NCBI GenBank assembly: GCA_021738505.1
Contig: JAIPBW010000003.1
Coordinates: 1-64,000 of the forward strand
Source of the DNA: Bacteroidales bacterium
GTDB lineage: Bacteria; Bacteroidota; Bacteroidia; Bacteroidales; PWNQ01
Direction of reading: 5' to 3'
DNA: 64,000 bases
A program made the translations under genes and the position numbers. Positions 1 to 10,318 of this stretch are shown here, one piece after another. The notes beneath the pieces are model-generated. The model searched no databases and was not told the origin of the DNA. It saw only the letters and a list, made by a program, of their open reading frames with translations. How positions within the stretch are numbered: the stretch's first letter is position 1; each line of letters begins with the position of its first letter.

Positions 1-169
1 CCATTTACTGCGTTACGCTTGCCCGAAAATTGCTCATTTACCTGAGTAAACTGCGCATTTTCGGGCTGCGCAAGCCCCCGATAAATGCGGGGCAGGCTTT
101 GTAAATGGAACCTTCTGAACAGAGACATGATCACTAAGACACCTTGTCCACTTTATGGACAGACACTAA
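1..169 (-). mobile_element. MITE-like palindromic element C1, left part cut by window edge
   Basis: This is a non-coding stretch made of nested inverted repeats. CCATTTAC at 1-8 is matched by GTAAATGG at 101-108, and GCTTGCCCGAAAA is matched by TTTTCGGGC..GCAAGC. Its right end, ACTTTATGGACAGACACTAA (150-169), is the inverse complement of the left end of element C2 at 56261 (19 of 20 bases). Both copies also contain CCCCGCATTTATCGGGGG followed by TTGCG. The far end of C1 lies outside the window. It sits 18 bp beyond the purB stop codon. There is no coding capacity, so it would have to be moved by a transposase elsewhere. That mobility is inferred. Confidence 0.6.
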
Positions 170-187
170 TTAACTTCCTCTGCAAGA

Positions 188-1534
188 CTAAAATACTCCG
201 GTATAATTATAAGGTGTAATGTTTTTTAATTCTTCTTTCACCGATTCAGAAACATCAAGATTTTCAACAAATTTCACGATTTTCTGCTGGTCAATCTTAT
301 CATTTGTTCGGGTAAGCTCCTTAAGCTTTTCATAGGGATCCGCCACTCCTTCCCTTCTCAAAATAGTCTGAATAGCTTCAGCCACAACAGCCCAGTTATC
401 TTCCAGATCCTGATGAATTGCTTCTTCATTTACGATCAGTTTATCCAATCCTTTTAATAGCGATTTTAATGCAATAACCAAATGGCCGACAGGCACGCCA
501 ATATTCCGTGTGACAGTTGAATCGGTCAAGTCCCTCTGTAAACGGGAAACGGGAAGCTTTAACTCAAAATGCACAAAAAGCGCATTGGCTACTCCTAAAT
601 TTCCTTCAGCATTTTCAAAGTCTATCGGATTGACTTTGTGCGGCATAGCAGAGGATCCAACTTCTCCTTTTTTGATTTTTTGCTTAAAATAATTCATGGA
701 AATATAAGACCAGACATCTCTGCTAAAATCAATCAAAATTGTGTTGATCCTTTGCAATCCGGAGAAAAACGCTGACATATCATCATAATGCTCTATTTGC
801 GTTGTGTAATCCTGTCTTTCCAGTCCCAGCTTATCTTTCAAAAATTTATTTCCAAAATCCACCCAGTCCGTATCAGGAAAAGCTATGTGATGAGCGTTAA
901 AATTCCCGGTTGCTCCTCCGAATTTTGCAGTAAACGGAATAGCTTTGAGTGTATCCATTTGCTTTTTCAGGCGACTGATGAATACCTGGATTTCTTTGCC
1001 TAATTTTGTCGGTGAAGCAGGTTGGCCATGTGTATGTGCTAACATTGAAATATTTTTCCACTCTGCTGCCTTTGTTTTCATAGCATCAATGATCTCTCCA
1101 ATCATAGGCTGCAGAATATTATTCCAAGCATCCATAATAGAAAGAGGGACTGCTGTATTGTTGATGTCCTGTGATGTCAAGCCCAAATGGATATATTCTT
1201 TATAATCGGACAATCCAATTTCATCAAACTGCTCCTTCAAAAAATACTCTACTGCTTTCACATCATGATTTGTAATCTTTTCAATCGCCTTTATTCTTTC
1301 AGCATCTCCTTCCGTGAACTTAAGGTACAACTCCCTCAGATCATAAAAGCGATCTGTGTTTATTTCACCTAAGCGCCCGGTTTTATTTTCGCAAAGGGCT
1401 ATAAAATACTCTACCTCCACCTGTATGCGATATTTAATAAGAGCAGCTTCAGAAAAATAAACCGCGAGGTCTTTTGTTTTTTCACTATAGCGTCCATCTA
1501 TAGGACTAATGGAATATAAACCGGGATTATGCAT
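188..1534 (-). CDS. purB: Adenylosuccinate lyase
   Basis: This cytoplasmic enzyme of purine synthesis catalyses two beta-eliminations that release fumarate: SAICAR to AICAR, and adenylosuccinate to AMP. The 448-residue length fits the longer, E. coli-like PurB subgroup. The N-terminus SPIDGRY is typical. The fumarase/aspartase superfamily signature GSSAMPHKVNP lies at residues 293-303 and carries the flexible-loop serine. HTHGQPAS at 167-174 carries the catalytic histidine, and TSQD at 120-123 is the third conserved region. The gene stands alone on the minus strand. CAAAAATA at 1595-1602 reads as the Bacteroidota -7 element TAnnTTTG on the minus strand and could be its promoter. No defect is visible. 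Confidence 0.97.
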   Translation of the reverse strand: MHNPGLYSISPIDGRYSEKTKDLAVYFSEAALIKYRIQVEVEYFIALCENKTGRLGEINTDRFYDLRELYLKFTEGDAERIKAIEKITNHDVKAVEYFLKEQFDEIGLSDYKEYIHLGLTSQDINNTAVPLSIMDAWNNILQPMIGEIIDAMKTKAAEWKNISMLAHTHGQPASPTKLGKEIQVFISRLKKQMDTLKAIPFTAKFGGATGNFNAHHIAFPDTDWVDFGNKFLKDKLGLERQDYTTQIEHYDDMSAFFSGLQRINTILIDFSRDVWSYISMNYFKQKIKKGEVGSSAMPHKVNPIDFENAEGNLGVANALFVHFELKLPVSRLQRDLTDSTVTRNIGVPVGHLVIALKSLLKGLDKLIVNEEAIHQDLEDNWAVVAEAIQTILRREGVADPYEKLKELTRTNDKIDQQKIVKFVENLDVSESVKEELKNITPYNYTGVF

Positions 1535-1650
1535 AATGATTCAATTTTATAGAACACAGATGATTTACCTGTGATTTGTCTTTCTTTAATGTTTCAAAAA
1601 TACGAATTATAACAGAACACAGACGGTCAAAAATACAAACCAACGATCTG

Positions 1651-1684
1651 TAAAAAAATAAAGGGCAACCTGTGGTTACCCTTT
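1651..1684 (-). terminator. Rho-independent terminator of yidC
   Basis: On the minus strand, AAAGGGTAACC pairs with GGTTGCCCTTT around an ACA loop, and a T-rich run (ATTTTTTT) follows. It lies about 10 bp after the yidC stop codon. Confidence 0.75.
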
Positions 1685-1693
1685 ACAATACGT

Positions 1694-3640
1694 TTATTTT
1701 TTCTTCTTTTGTTGTTTTTGTGCTTCTTCCAGGCGCTGCTGAAACTTGGATTTTTTCACCGGTTTCTTTTTATTCGCCTGAATTTTGGCGCGGATTGCAT
1801 CTTCATCTACTATAAATTTTCGAATAACAATCATTTGGATAAAGGTAATCACGTTGGCCAGAAAGTAATAATAACTTAGCCCGGACGCATAATTGTTAAA
1901 GATAAACAAGAGCATTACCGGCATAAAATACATCATTGTCTTCATACCGGGCATCTGTTGCCCCGTATTCATATTTTGCTGGTTCACCCAGGTATAAAGT
2001 ACCGTTGAGATCGCCATTAATAAAGTAAACAAACTTACATGGTCCCCATAAAACGGGATCGAAAACGGAAGACTTAAAATGCTATCATAGGTAGACAAAT
2101 CGCTTGCCCACAAGAAACTTTCACCTCTCAATTCGATAGATGACGGGAAAAAGCGGAACATCGCAATCAAAATAGGAAGTTGCAACAGCATAGGCAAACA
2201 ACCCGCCATAGGGTTCACTCCTGCCTTTTTATACAACGCCATTGTGGCTTGTTGCTTCTTCATTGCTTCATCCTTCTTAGGATATTTTTTGTTTATCTCT
2301 TCGATTTCCGGTTTTAAGACTCGCATTTTAGCCGAGGACATATAAGTCTTATAGGCAATCGGAAACAGTAATAATTTTAATAAAATGGTCAATATCAGAA
2401 TTATAATACCATAATTAAAATTAAATCCTTCGAGATAATTAAACACAGGAATTACCGCAAAACGATTAATCCAATTCAGCAGGAAGAATCCCCATCCGAG
2501 AGGTATCATTTGCTCCATATCCAGATCATATTTGTTCAATCGTGGATATTCGTTGGGGCCAAAATAGAAAGCAAATTGAGCCGTATTATCGCGGGCACTT
2601 TTATAGTTTATCGAAAGTTCTGCTTTCATCGTTTTCAGATAATGCAGAGATGGGTCCGGTTCTTCAACCTGAGTAACAGTCTCCAGGTCTGCACTTTCAA
2701 TAGAATTATCCTTAGACCACAACATGCTGTTGAAGAAGCGTTGTTTAAAAGAAAGCCATTCAACACCTGTGGAAATGGTTTCCTGATCGTCATCTCGTTC
2801 ATTAAGGTCATCGACATCCCCTACTTTGTCACGATAGAAAATTGTAGAGCCACCCCCCATAACAGATTTCTGACTCTTTTCCTGCTGACGAAGATGGGCT
2901 TTCCAGGTCAGGTCAACCACATTGTTTCCATATACGGAACGCATGGCATCCTCCAACCTTTCAAACTTCACATCCATATCCAACATGTATTTATCACCAC
3001 GGATTGTATATACATATTCTACATACCCGGCTTTGTCATTAATACTATCAGGATGATAAGCATAAAGGCGCATACCAAAAGTAAGACTATCCTCTCCGGT
3101 AACTTTCATTTTTGACGTCTCGCGGCTGCCATACCAAACAGGTTCAAAATAATAGTCTCCGGTTGAAATTAACTGATCAGCATCATTGTAGAACTGAAAG
3201 TTGAATTCTGAGGAGTCCGGTGTAAAAAGATAAAGAGGAAGTGAATCGTAGGTTTGGAAATTTTTCAATTCAACCTGAGCTATTCGTCCGCCTTCATTTG
3301 CGACCTTTATTTTAAAAACCTCATTTTCTATATAAAAGAACTTTTCCTCTCCCTGGGAAGCATGAGAAAACGAGCCTTTTTTGGCTTTTATCTCCTGATC
3401 TTGCGCTTTTTCTGTACGCGTCTGCTCAGCGCGCTCTGATTGCTCAGCCGTCCTTTTTTCCTCTTCAATCTCCTTTTCCTGCTGTCTGTTTGCTTGCCCG
3501 GATTCTCCATCACTATCCTGCACTTGCTCTGTCTTTTCTGAATCCGGCTGTTTTTCAGGCGGCTCAGGAGCAAACCATAAAGAATATCCGATCATTAATC
3601 CAAAGATCAATAACAAGCCTAAGACCGTGTTTTTATTCAT
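1694..3640 (-). CDS. yidC: Membrane protein insertase YidC
   Basis: YidC/Oxa1/Alb3-family insertase, which helps newly made proteins fold into and enter the inner membrane, alone or with SecYEG. The 648-residue chain has the Gram-negative layout. It has one N-terminal membrane segment (residues about 5-23), then a Glu/Gln/Lys-rich linker to about 90, then a large periplasmic P1 domain to about residue 360. The conserved C-terminal core follows, with segments including YGIIILILTILLKLLLFPIAY, MAGCLPMLLQLPILIAMF and MPGMKTMMYFMPVMLLFIF. The tail is strongly basic (KKKPVKKSKF to KQQKKKK), as expected for ribosome contact. A terminator follows the gene. The linker is unusually long and of low complexity. 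Confidence 0.97.
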   Translation of the reverse strand: MNKNTVLGLLLIFGLMIGYSLWFAPEPPEKQPDSEKTEQVQDSDGESGQANRQQEKEIEEEKRTAEQSERAEQTRTEKAQDQEIKAKKGSFSHASQGEEKFFYIENEVFKIKVANEGGRIAQVELKNFQTYDSLPLYLFTPDSSEFNFQFYNDADQLISTGDYYFEPVWYGSRETSKMKVTGEDSLTFGMRLYAYHPDSINDKAGYVEYVYTIRGDKYMLDMDVKFERLEDAMRSVYGNNVVDLTWKAHLRQQEKSQKSVMGGGSTIFYRDKVGDVDDLNERDDDQETISTGVEWLSFKQRFFNSMLWSKDNSIESADLETVTQVEEPDPSLHYLKTMKAELSINYKSARDNTAQFAFYFGPNEYPRLNKYDLDMEQMIPLGWGFFLLNWINRFAVIPVFNYLEGFNFNYGIIILILTILLKLLLFPIAYKTYMSSAKMRVLKPEIEEINKKYPKKDEAMKKQQATMALYKKAGVNPMAGCLPMLLQLPILIAMFRFFPSSIELRGESFLWASDLSTYDSILSLPFSIPFYGDHVSLFTLLMAISTVLYTWVNQQNMNTGQQMPGMKTMMYFMPVMLLFIFNNYASGLSYYYFLANVITFIQMIVIRKFIVDEDAIRAKIQANKKKPVKKSKFQQRLEEAQKQQKKKK

Positions 3641-3749
3641 ATGTCTAAAATTTTGTTCGTTGTTCCGTGTTTTGTGTTCGTTGTTCGTCCGCTAATTGCG
3701 CTAATTACACACCAATTAACGCGGATTGAGTATATTCTTATTCGCAAAT

Positions 3750-3777
3750 GTAATTCGTAATTCGTAATTCATAATTC
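3750..3777. repeat. 7-bp tandem repeat, GTAATTC x4
   Basis: Three perfect GTAATTC units are followed by one ATAATTC, directly seen. It lies 19 bp before another tandem repeat of the same period but different sequence. Confidence 0.9.
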
Positions 3778-3796
3778 AAGATACGCATCATCGCCA

Positions 3797-3824
3797 ACTC
3801 ACCACTCACCACTCACTACTCATT
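3797..3824. repeat. 7-bp tandem repeat, ACTCACC x4
   Basis: The units are ACTCACC, ACTCACC, ACTCACT and ACTCATT, with unit decay to the right. It has the same 7-bp period as the neighbouring GTAATTC array. Confidence 0.9.
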
Positions 3825-3847
3825 CTCTTAGTCTCTTCGTTCTCTAA

Positions 3848-3897
3848 TCCCGATAGCTATCGGGACTCTTAGTCGCTTATCCCGATAGCTATCGGGA
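3848..3897. repeat. Two identical 18-bp palindromes, TCCCGATAGCTATCGGGA
   Basis: Perfect palindromes lie at 3848-3865 and 3880-3897, with start points 32 bp apart. Each could form a 9-bp stem in RNA, or the pair could be two binding sites with three-turn helical phasing. From memory, this palindrome recurs in many Bacteroidota genomes; I could not check that here. Confidence 0.9.
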
Positions 3898-3935
3898 CGC
3901 TCAGTTCGCATCATCGCCAACTCGCCGCTTCGCAT

Positions 3936-3987
3936 TTAATCATTCTCCTGTGTGCCGAACGCCGCGCCATGGAGATTTCATATGATT
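3936..3987 (+). repeat. Short hairpin repeat, B module copy 1
   Basis: TTTAATCATTCTCCTGTGTG, then CGAACGCCGCGCCATGGAG, then ATTTCATATGATTAAA. The ends CTCC and GGAG can pair around a GC-rich loop. It matches B module 4 at 13591 at nearly every base. Here it lies upstream of repeat A, whereas in the 13.6 kb and 46.9 kb copies it lies downstream of A. Confidence 0.75.
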
Positions 3988-4185
3988 AAATTTTTTAAAA
4001 TATTGATAATGTCATTATTATGTTTTCTTGCTTTTATCTCTTTATCTCTTACTGTCATTTGCTTCGCGTCATCTTTAGTCATTTGCACTTCGCGCGTCAT
4101 CTTGCTTTACTATATTCTAAGTCATTTACTTCAGTGCTTTCTGAGACGGTTATATTTGACAGCAGCCGGACACACAGGAGTATAG
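3982..4185 (+). CDS. Possible 67-residue hydrophobic peptide encoded in repeat A copy 1
   Basis: An ATG preceded by GGAG (7-base spacing) opens a 67-codon frame starting MIKFFKILIMSLLCFLAF, which would give one or two membrane segments and a short basic tail. The frame exists only because copy 1 has eight extra bases (a TTTATCTC duplication) that the copies at 13.3 kb and 47.1 kb lack. In those copies the same segment is frameshifted. No family is recognised. It is most likely a chance frame in a non-coding repeat, but the ribosome-site-like spacing makes it worth recording. Low confidence. Confidence 0.15.
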   Translation: MIKFFKILIMSLLCFLAFISLSLTVICFASSLVICTSRVILLYYILSHLLQCFLRRLYLTAAGHTGV

Positions 4186-4240
4186 AAAATGACTATTAAT
4201 GACAATAAATGACATTGTTTTCCTTGCAATATCCAGCTCG
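3988..4240 (+). repeat. Dispersed intergenic repeat A, copy 1
   Basis: About 253 bp, recognisably the same as 13301-13580 (same strand) and 46899-47190 (opposite strand). Shared landmarks in order are TTTTAAAATATTGATAATG, TATGTTTTCTTGCTTTTATCTC, GCTTCGCGTCATCT, CTTCGCGCGTCAT, CTTTCTGAGACGGTTA, CCGGACACA, the AATGAC decamer array, and ATTGTTTTC..TTGCA. The left half carries GTCAT words and the right half AATGAC words, so a transcript could fold back on itself. This copy has an 8-bp insertion at about 4037 and the shortest decamer array. Confidence 0.85.
4188..4217 (+). repeat. Decamer array AATGACnAnn, 3 units (in repeat A copy 1)
   Basis: The units are AATGACTATT, AATGACAATA and AATGACATTG. 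The same array has seven units at 13491-13560 and six at 46918-46977. The last two units are the same in type in all copies. Confidence 0.9.
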
Positions 4241-4372
4241 CCCATCCCCTGATCAAATAAAGCACTGCTTTCCTGCAACTTATACTTTCATCGCAAATTA
4301 CAGGGCACAAAGATAATCAAATCCTCAAAGTTCCGAATCAATACAATGAAATGAAATTTTTTGCACCAACTT

Positions 4373-6402
<2,030 letters not shown>

Positions 6403-6672
6403 ATGTATCTGACAAAAGAATTTAAGAAAGAAATATTTAAAAAATACAACTCTTCCGAGGAAAACACTGGATCACCGGAAGGTCAGATTGCGTTGTTTAC
6501 ATCACGCATTAAACATTTGACCGAACACCTGAAGGAAAACAAAAAAGACAAAAATACAGAACGTTCTCTTGTCCGCCTGGTAGGAAAAAGAAGAAGACTA
6601 CTTGACTATCTTAAAGACAATGATATTGAGAGATACCGTAATATTATCAAAGAATTAGGCATTCGTAAGTAA
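6403..6672 (+). CDS. rpsO: 30S ribosomal protein S15
   Basis: Small-subunit protein that binds the 16S rRNA three-way junction early in assembly. The 89-residue length is standard. Recognised from TGSPEGQIALFTSRIKHLTEHLK near residues 21-43 and the C-terminal LVGKRRRLLDYLKDND segment. It is followed by a strong hairpin terminator and then pnp, the widely conserved rpsO-pnp order. Two Bacteroidota-type promoter boxes lie just upstream. Confidence 0.98.
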   Translation: MYLTKEFKKEIFKKYNSSEENTGSPEGQIALFTSRIKHLTEHLKENKKDKNTERSLVRLVGKRRRLLDYLKDNDIERYRNIIKELGIRK

Positions 6673-6694
6673 AACGACACATAATATTATAATA

Positions 6695-6729
6695 GAAAAA
6701 AGGCTGTCCTGCAAGGCAGCCTTTTTTTC
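6695..6729 (+). terminator. Rho-independent terminator after rpsO
   Basis: GGCTGtCCT and AGGCAGCC pair around a GCA loop, followed by TTTTTTT. It separates rpsO from pnp and implies a separate promoter for pnp. Confidence 0.85.
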
Positions 6730-6810
6730 TATCATCCTGCCCTATATTCCAATACATTTAAAATGCCGGTTTTATTTCTAATCCGGCATAATAGATTGGA
6801 GAATTTGCAT

Positions 6811-6818
6811 TACCTTTG
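6811..6818 (+). promoter_or_regulatory. pnp: Probable -7 element of pnp
   Basis: TACCTTTG fits TAnnTTTG, 61 bp upstream of the pnp ATG and downstream of the rpsO terminator. No clear -33 box is seen at the usual spacing. Confidence 0.45.
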
Positions 6819-6878
6819 TATTCAACAAGAAATAAAAACGTGTCAAAAGAGTAGTACACATAATTTAATTAAAGAAGT

Positions 6879-9026
6879 ATGACCAAAATTGGTATTCAAG
6901 AAACATTTCATTTAGGAGACGGTGCGTCCACGACGCTTGAAACCGGAAAATTAGCCAAACAGGCTGATGGGTCAGTCGTAGTAACACATGGCGACACCAT
7001 GTTGCTGGCCACTGTAGTATCAAAAAAAGAAGTAAACAAAGACGTAAATTTCTTACCTCTAACCGTAGATTACAAAGAAAAATATGCTGCTGCGGGACGC
7101 TTCCCGGGCGGATTTTTCAAACGTGAGGCTCGCCCTTCAGAATATGAGATTCTTATCTCACGCCTCATCGACCGCGCCCTTCGTCCTTTATTCCCCGATG
7201 ATTATCGCGCGGAAACACAAGTCTTAGTATCTCTGATCTCCGCAGGTAAAGATATCTCTCCTGACGCTTATGCTTGTCTAGCTGCCTCAGCGGCAATTCA
7301 GGTATCGGATATTCCAATCGAGATGCCCATCTCCGAAGTAAGAGTTGCTCAAATTGATGACAAATTTGTAATCAACCCCTTGCGCTCGGAACTGGAAAAC
7401 GCAACCTTAGAGCTCATCGTAGCCGGAACTATGGAGAATGTCAACATGGTTGAAGGTGAGATGCAAGAAGCCTCTGAAGAGACCATGATGGAAGCCATCA
7501 AAGCGGCTCATGCAGCTATTAAAGTACAATGCCAGGCTCAGATCGAACTGCGGAAGAAAACAGAAAACGAAAAAGGGGAAATCACCATCCGTGAATATGA
7601 GCATCCCGAACAAGATGAAGAGCTGGAAAAGAAAATATGGGAAAGCACCTATGATAAAGCTTACGAAATAGCTTCCGCCAATATCACCGACAAACATGAA
7701 AGATCGGAAAAATTTAGTGCGATCATTGATGAGTTTATCGAATCCATGTCCGAAGAGGAACAGGAAGAAAAAGCATCATTGGCAAAACACTACTTTCATG
7801 ATGTGCAAAAAGATGCCATCCGCAACATGGTATTGGATAAACGAACACGCTTAGACGGCAGAAAACTGGATGAGATTCGTCCGATATGGTCTGAAGTAGA
7901 TTATCTGCCCGCAGCTCACGGCTCTGCCGTTTTCACCCGCGGAGAAACACAATCCCTTTCTACGGTAACATTGGGCTCTAAGCTTGATGAGCAAGTCATT
8001 GACGGTGCTATTATCGAAGAAAAACAAGATTTCATCCTTCATTATAACTTTCCTCCTTTCTCTACAGGAGAAGTTAAACGTATGATGGGTACCAGTCGTC
8101 GTGAACACGGTCACGGAAACCTTGCTCTTCGTGCACTTAAGCCTATCATGCCTGCTTCAGAAGACAATCCTTACACTATCCGGATTGTATCTGACATTTT
8201 GGAATCCAACGGATCATCATCAATGGCTACGGTTTGTGCCGGTACACTTGCTTTGATGGATGCCGGAGTGAAAATCCAAAAACCGGTTTCCGGTATTGCA
8301 ATGGGACTCATTGCAGATGCCAAATCAGACAATTATGCTGTCCTTTCTGATATCCTGGGCGATGAAGACCATCTTGGAGATATGGACTTTAAGGTTACAG
8401 GTACCCGGGACGGAATAACAGCATGCCAAATGGACATCAAAGTAGATGGCCTTTCCTATAAAGTCATGGGAGAAGCTTTAGAACAAGCGAAAGCCGGCCG
8501 TATGCATATCCTGGATAAGATGACGGAAACGATTGAAAAACCACGGGAAGATTATAAAGATTTTGTGCCGAGAATTGAATCTCTAATTATTGCTAAAGAA
8601 TTTATTGGCGCTATTATCGGACCCGGAGGAAAAGTAATTCAGGAAATTCAAAATGAAACCAACACAACAATTACAATTGAAGAAGTTGGTGAATTTGGCC
8701 ATATAGATATCATGTCTCCTGATAAGGAGTCTATTGATCAGGCCAAAGAAAGAATTCGCCTGTTAACAACTGTACCCGAAGTTGGTGAAGTATACACCGG
8801 TAAAGTGAAAAACGTTGTTGCTTTTGGTGCTTTTGTTGAAATACTTCCCGGAAAAGAAGGCTTATTGCACATCAGCGAGCTTGAATGGCACCGTGTAAAC
8901 AATGTGGAAGACATTCTTAAAGTTGGTGATGAAGTACAAGTAAAACTTATTGAAGTAGACAAAAGAAGCGGAAAACTTAAGCTTTCCCGCAAAGCTCTTC
9001 TGCCAAAACCTGAAAAGGACAAGTAG
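6879..9026 (+). CDS. pnp: Polyribonucleotide nucleotidyltransferase (PNPase)
   Basis: Phosphorolytic 3'-5' exoribonuclease for mRNA turnover, which also acts in reverse to add tails. The 715 residues contain, in order, a first RNase PH domain (about 1-215), an all-helical linker, a second RNase PH domain (about 325-545; [28 protein letters not shown]), a KH domain with [13 protein letters not shown] near 575, and an S1 RNA-binding domain ([28 protein letters not shown]). It lies directly after rpsO. The 3' side holds tandem B modules and then a bidirectional terminator. Confidence 0.98.
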   Translation: MTKIGIQETFHLGDGASTTLETGKLAKQADGSVVVTHGDTMLLATVVSKKEVNKDVNFLPLTVDYKEKYAAAGRFPGGFFKREARPSEYEILISRLIDRALRPLFPDDYRAETQVLVSLISAGKDISPDAYACLAASAAIQVSDIPIEMPISEVRVAQIDDKFVINPLRSELENATLELIVAGTMENVNMVEGEMQEASEETMMEAIKAAHAAIKVQCQAQIELRKKTENEKGEITIREYEHPEQDEELEKKIWESTYDKAYEIASANITDKHERSEKFSAIIDEFIESMSEEEQEEKASLAKHYFHDVQKDAIRNMVLDKRTRLDGRKLDEIRPIWSEVDYLPAAHGSAVFTRGETQSLSTVTLGSKLDEQVIDGAIIEEKQDFILHYNFPPFSTGEVKRMMGTSRREHGHGNLALRALKPIMPASEDNPYTIRIVSDILESNGSSSMATVCAGTLALMDAGVKIQKPVSGIAMGLIADAKSDNYAVLSDILGDEDHLGDMDFKVTGTRDGITACQMDIKVDGLSYKVMGEALEQAKAGRMHILDKMTETIEKPREDYKDFVPRIESLIIAKEFIGAIIGPGGKVIQEIQNETNTTITIEEVGEFGHIDIMSPDKESIDQAKERIRLLTTVPEVGEVYTGKVKNVVAFGAFVEILPGKEGLLHISELEWHRVNNVEDILKVGDEVQVKLIEVDKRSGKLKLSRKALLPKPEKDK

Positions 9027-9254
9027 AATTCATATGATTAAATTTTATTAAATAGGTGTTATGGAACTCACATGCAGTAGCCTAACTTTAATCATTTATC
9101 TGTGTGTTTAAGGCTATCATGTTCGTTTCATATGTCTAAATTGATTTTAATGGTACTATGTTTACCCCGTCATTTTTGCGGGGGAACCCCATGCTGTAGC
9201 TTAACTTTAGTCATCATCTTGTGTGCTTAAGGCAAACATGGAGGTTTCCTTTAT
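9027..9254 (+). repeat. Tandem B modules 2 and 3 between pnp and the SBF transporter
   Basis: The gap begins with TTCATATGATTAAATTTT, identical to the B-A junction at 3976. It then carries two versions of one unit starting 119 bp apart. These are CATGCAGTAGCCTAACTTTAATCATTTATCTGTGTG (from 9071) and CATGCTGTAGCTTAACTTTAGTCATCATCTTGTGTG (from 9190), each followed by TTAAGG and an ATG..GTTTC tail. The pair looks like a diverged tandem duplication. An ATG at 9132, placed as in B module 1, opens a 32-codon frame (MSKLILMVLC) with no recognisable function. Confidence 0.65.
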
Positions 9255-9294
9255 AAAAAAAAGCACCTTTCCAAATCGGTTAGGTGCTTTTTTT
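9255..9294. terminator. Bidirectional terminator between pnp and the SBF transporter
   Basis: AAAAAAGCACCT pairs with AGGTGCTTTTTTT, giving a U-run on both strands. It is placed between convergent genes. Confidence 0.85.
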
Positions 9295-9329
9295 GTTGCT
9301 AATCCACTGACTTTATTGTCAGAGGCATT

Positions 9330-10292
9330 TTACACGCCATATTCTTTACGGGCATACATTGAATACAAGATGATAAATAAGGTAACGAAAACACTTAGCA
9401 CAGCAGAAGGCATCGCTACTACTTCATCCTCAAAAAAGGTCATTGCCACAACGGCTGAAAAAGCAGAACTTTTGATAACCATCATTAAAGTTGAACTAAT
9501 AATTCTTGACGTTTTCACCTTATTCGCTTTTAGTATTTTTCCATAAATAAAAGCCAGAACAAACATGGCTATAATAAACACAAGCGAGGTATACAATAAT
9601 ATGTCCGGGTTGCTAAAAATTACATTTCTGCTCATTCCCACAATCGGTGTGATTACAATAAAAAAGCCCCATTTTACTACATAAGGTCTAATCTTATCTG
9701 TTGCCGGTACAATTTTGGGGTGTCGCAAAAATCTTGAAATGATCAAAGGGATCACAATAAGTTTCACCAGGATCATAAAAATTTCCATCGGGTCAATTAT
9801 TGATTGACCGAGAAAAATCAACACTATGGCCGGAGCTAAAAACATAGCTACAATGTGCAATCCGAACACCCCGCTCACGGAAAAATTAATATCTCCTTTA
9901 AGCATGGTTGAGAAAGGTATTATCGATGGACCTGGCGGCGCCGCCGCTATCAAAACAAACCCGGCCCATAATAAAAAGTTTTCTTCTCCGGGAAAAATTA
10001 ATTTCGATATTCCTATAACGATAAGTCCGAACAAAATATAATTAAGCAATACAGAAATACCGATAGGGATTAGCGCGTTTTTTAACGGGATCCAGCTTTT
10101 AAATGTAAATCCTGATGTGGCAGCTATCATAACTATAGCTAAAGCATATAGTGAAATATCAGACAAAAACTCAGTACCTTTACCAAAAATTAATCCTGAG
10201 ACAATAGCTAAACTCAGGACAAAATCACGATGATTGACAATTTTACTTACTTTTTCTATCATTCTGGGTATTTTTGTTCGTTGATTTAACAA
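9330..10292 (-). CDS. SBF/BASS-family (bile acid:sodium symporter-like) transporter
   Basis: A 320-residue integral membrane protein with about nine to ten hydrophobic segments and almost no soluble domain. The composition and the glycine/proline-rich unwound segment near LIAAAPPGPSIIPFSTML resemble the sodium-dependent bile-acid symporter (SBF) fold. That places it among secondary transporters that import organic anions with Na+. The substrate cannot be told from sequence. AEC-type carriers share the fold and are the main alternative. It is monocistronic and convergent with pnp. Confidence 0.7.
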   Translation of the reverse strand: MLNQRTKIPRMIEKVSKIVNHRDFVLSLAIVSGLIFGKGTEFLSDISLYALAIVMIAATSGFTFKSWIPLKNALIPIGISVLLNYILFGLIVIGISKLIFPGEENFLLWAGFVLIAAAPPGPSIIPFSTMLKGDINFSVSGVFGLHIVAMFLAPAIVLIFLGQSIIDPMEIFMILVKLIVIPLIISRFLRHPKIVPATDKIRPYVVKWGFFIVITPIVGMSRNVIFSNPDILLYTSLVFIIAMFVLAFIYGKILKANKVKTSRIISSTLMMVIKSSAFSAVVAMTFFEDEVVAMPSAVLSVFVTLFIILYSMYARKEYGV

Positions 10293-10318
10293 TTGATTTT
10301 AAATAAAGTTGACATTAT

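Larger units (their letters stand above)
3641..4372. other. Repeat-rich intergenic region between yidC and pyrG
   Basis: A 730-bp gap with no convincing protein gene. From left to right it holds GTTCGTTGTTC twice (near 3655 and 3678), a 7-bp tandem repeat GTAATTC x4 (3750-3777), a second 7-bp tandem repeat ACTCACC x4 (3797-3824), two identical 18-bp palindromes, a 17-nt direct repeat CGCATCATCGCCAACTC (3784-3800 and 3907-3923), one B module and one A repeat. Nothing recognisable is seen at 4260-4372. Confidence 0.8.

Noticed and set aside
2510-3115. 201-aa plus-strand ORF opposite yidC
   Set aside because: It lies wholly inside a well-supported gene on the other strand and its translation has no recognisable domain; it is a shadow.
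9223-9546. 107-aa plus-strand ORF
   Set aside because: Antisense to the C-terminal part of the SBF transporter and runs through the terminator hairpin.
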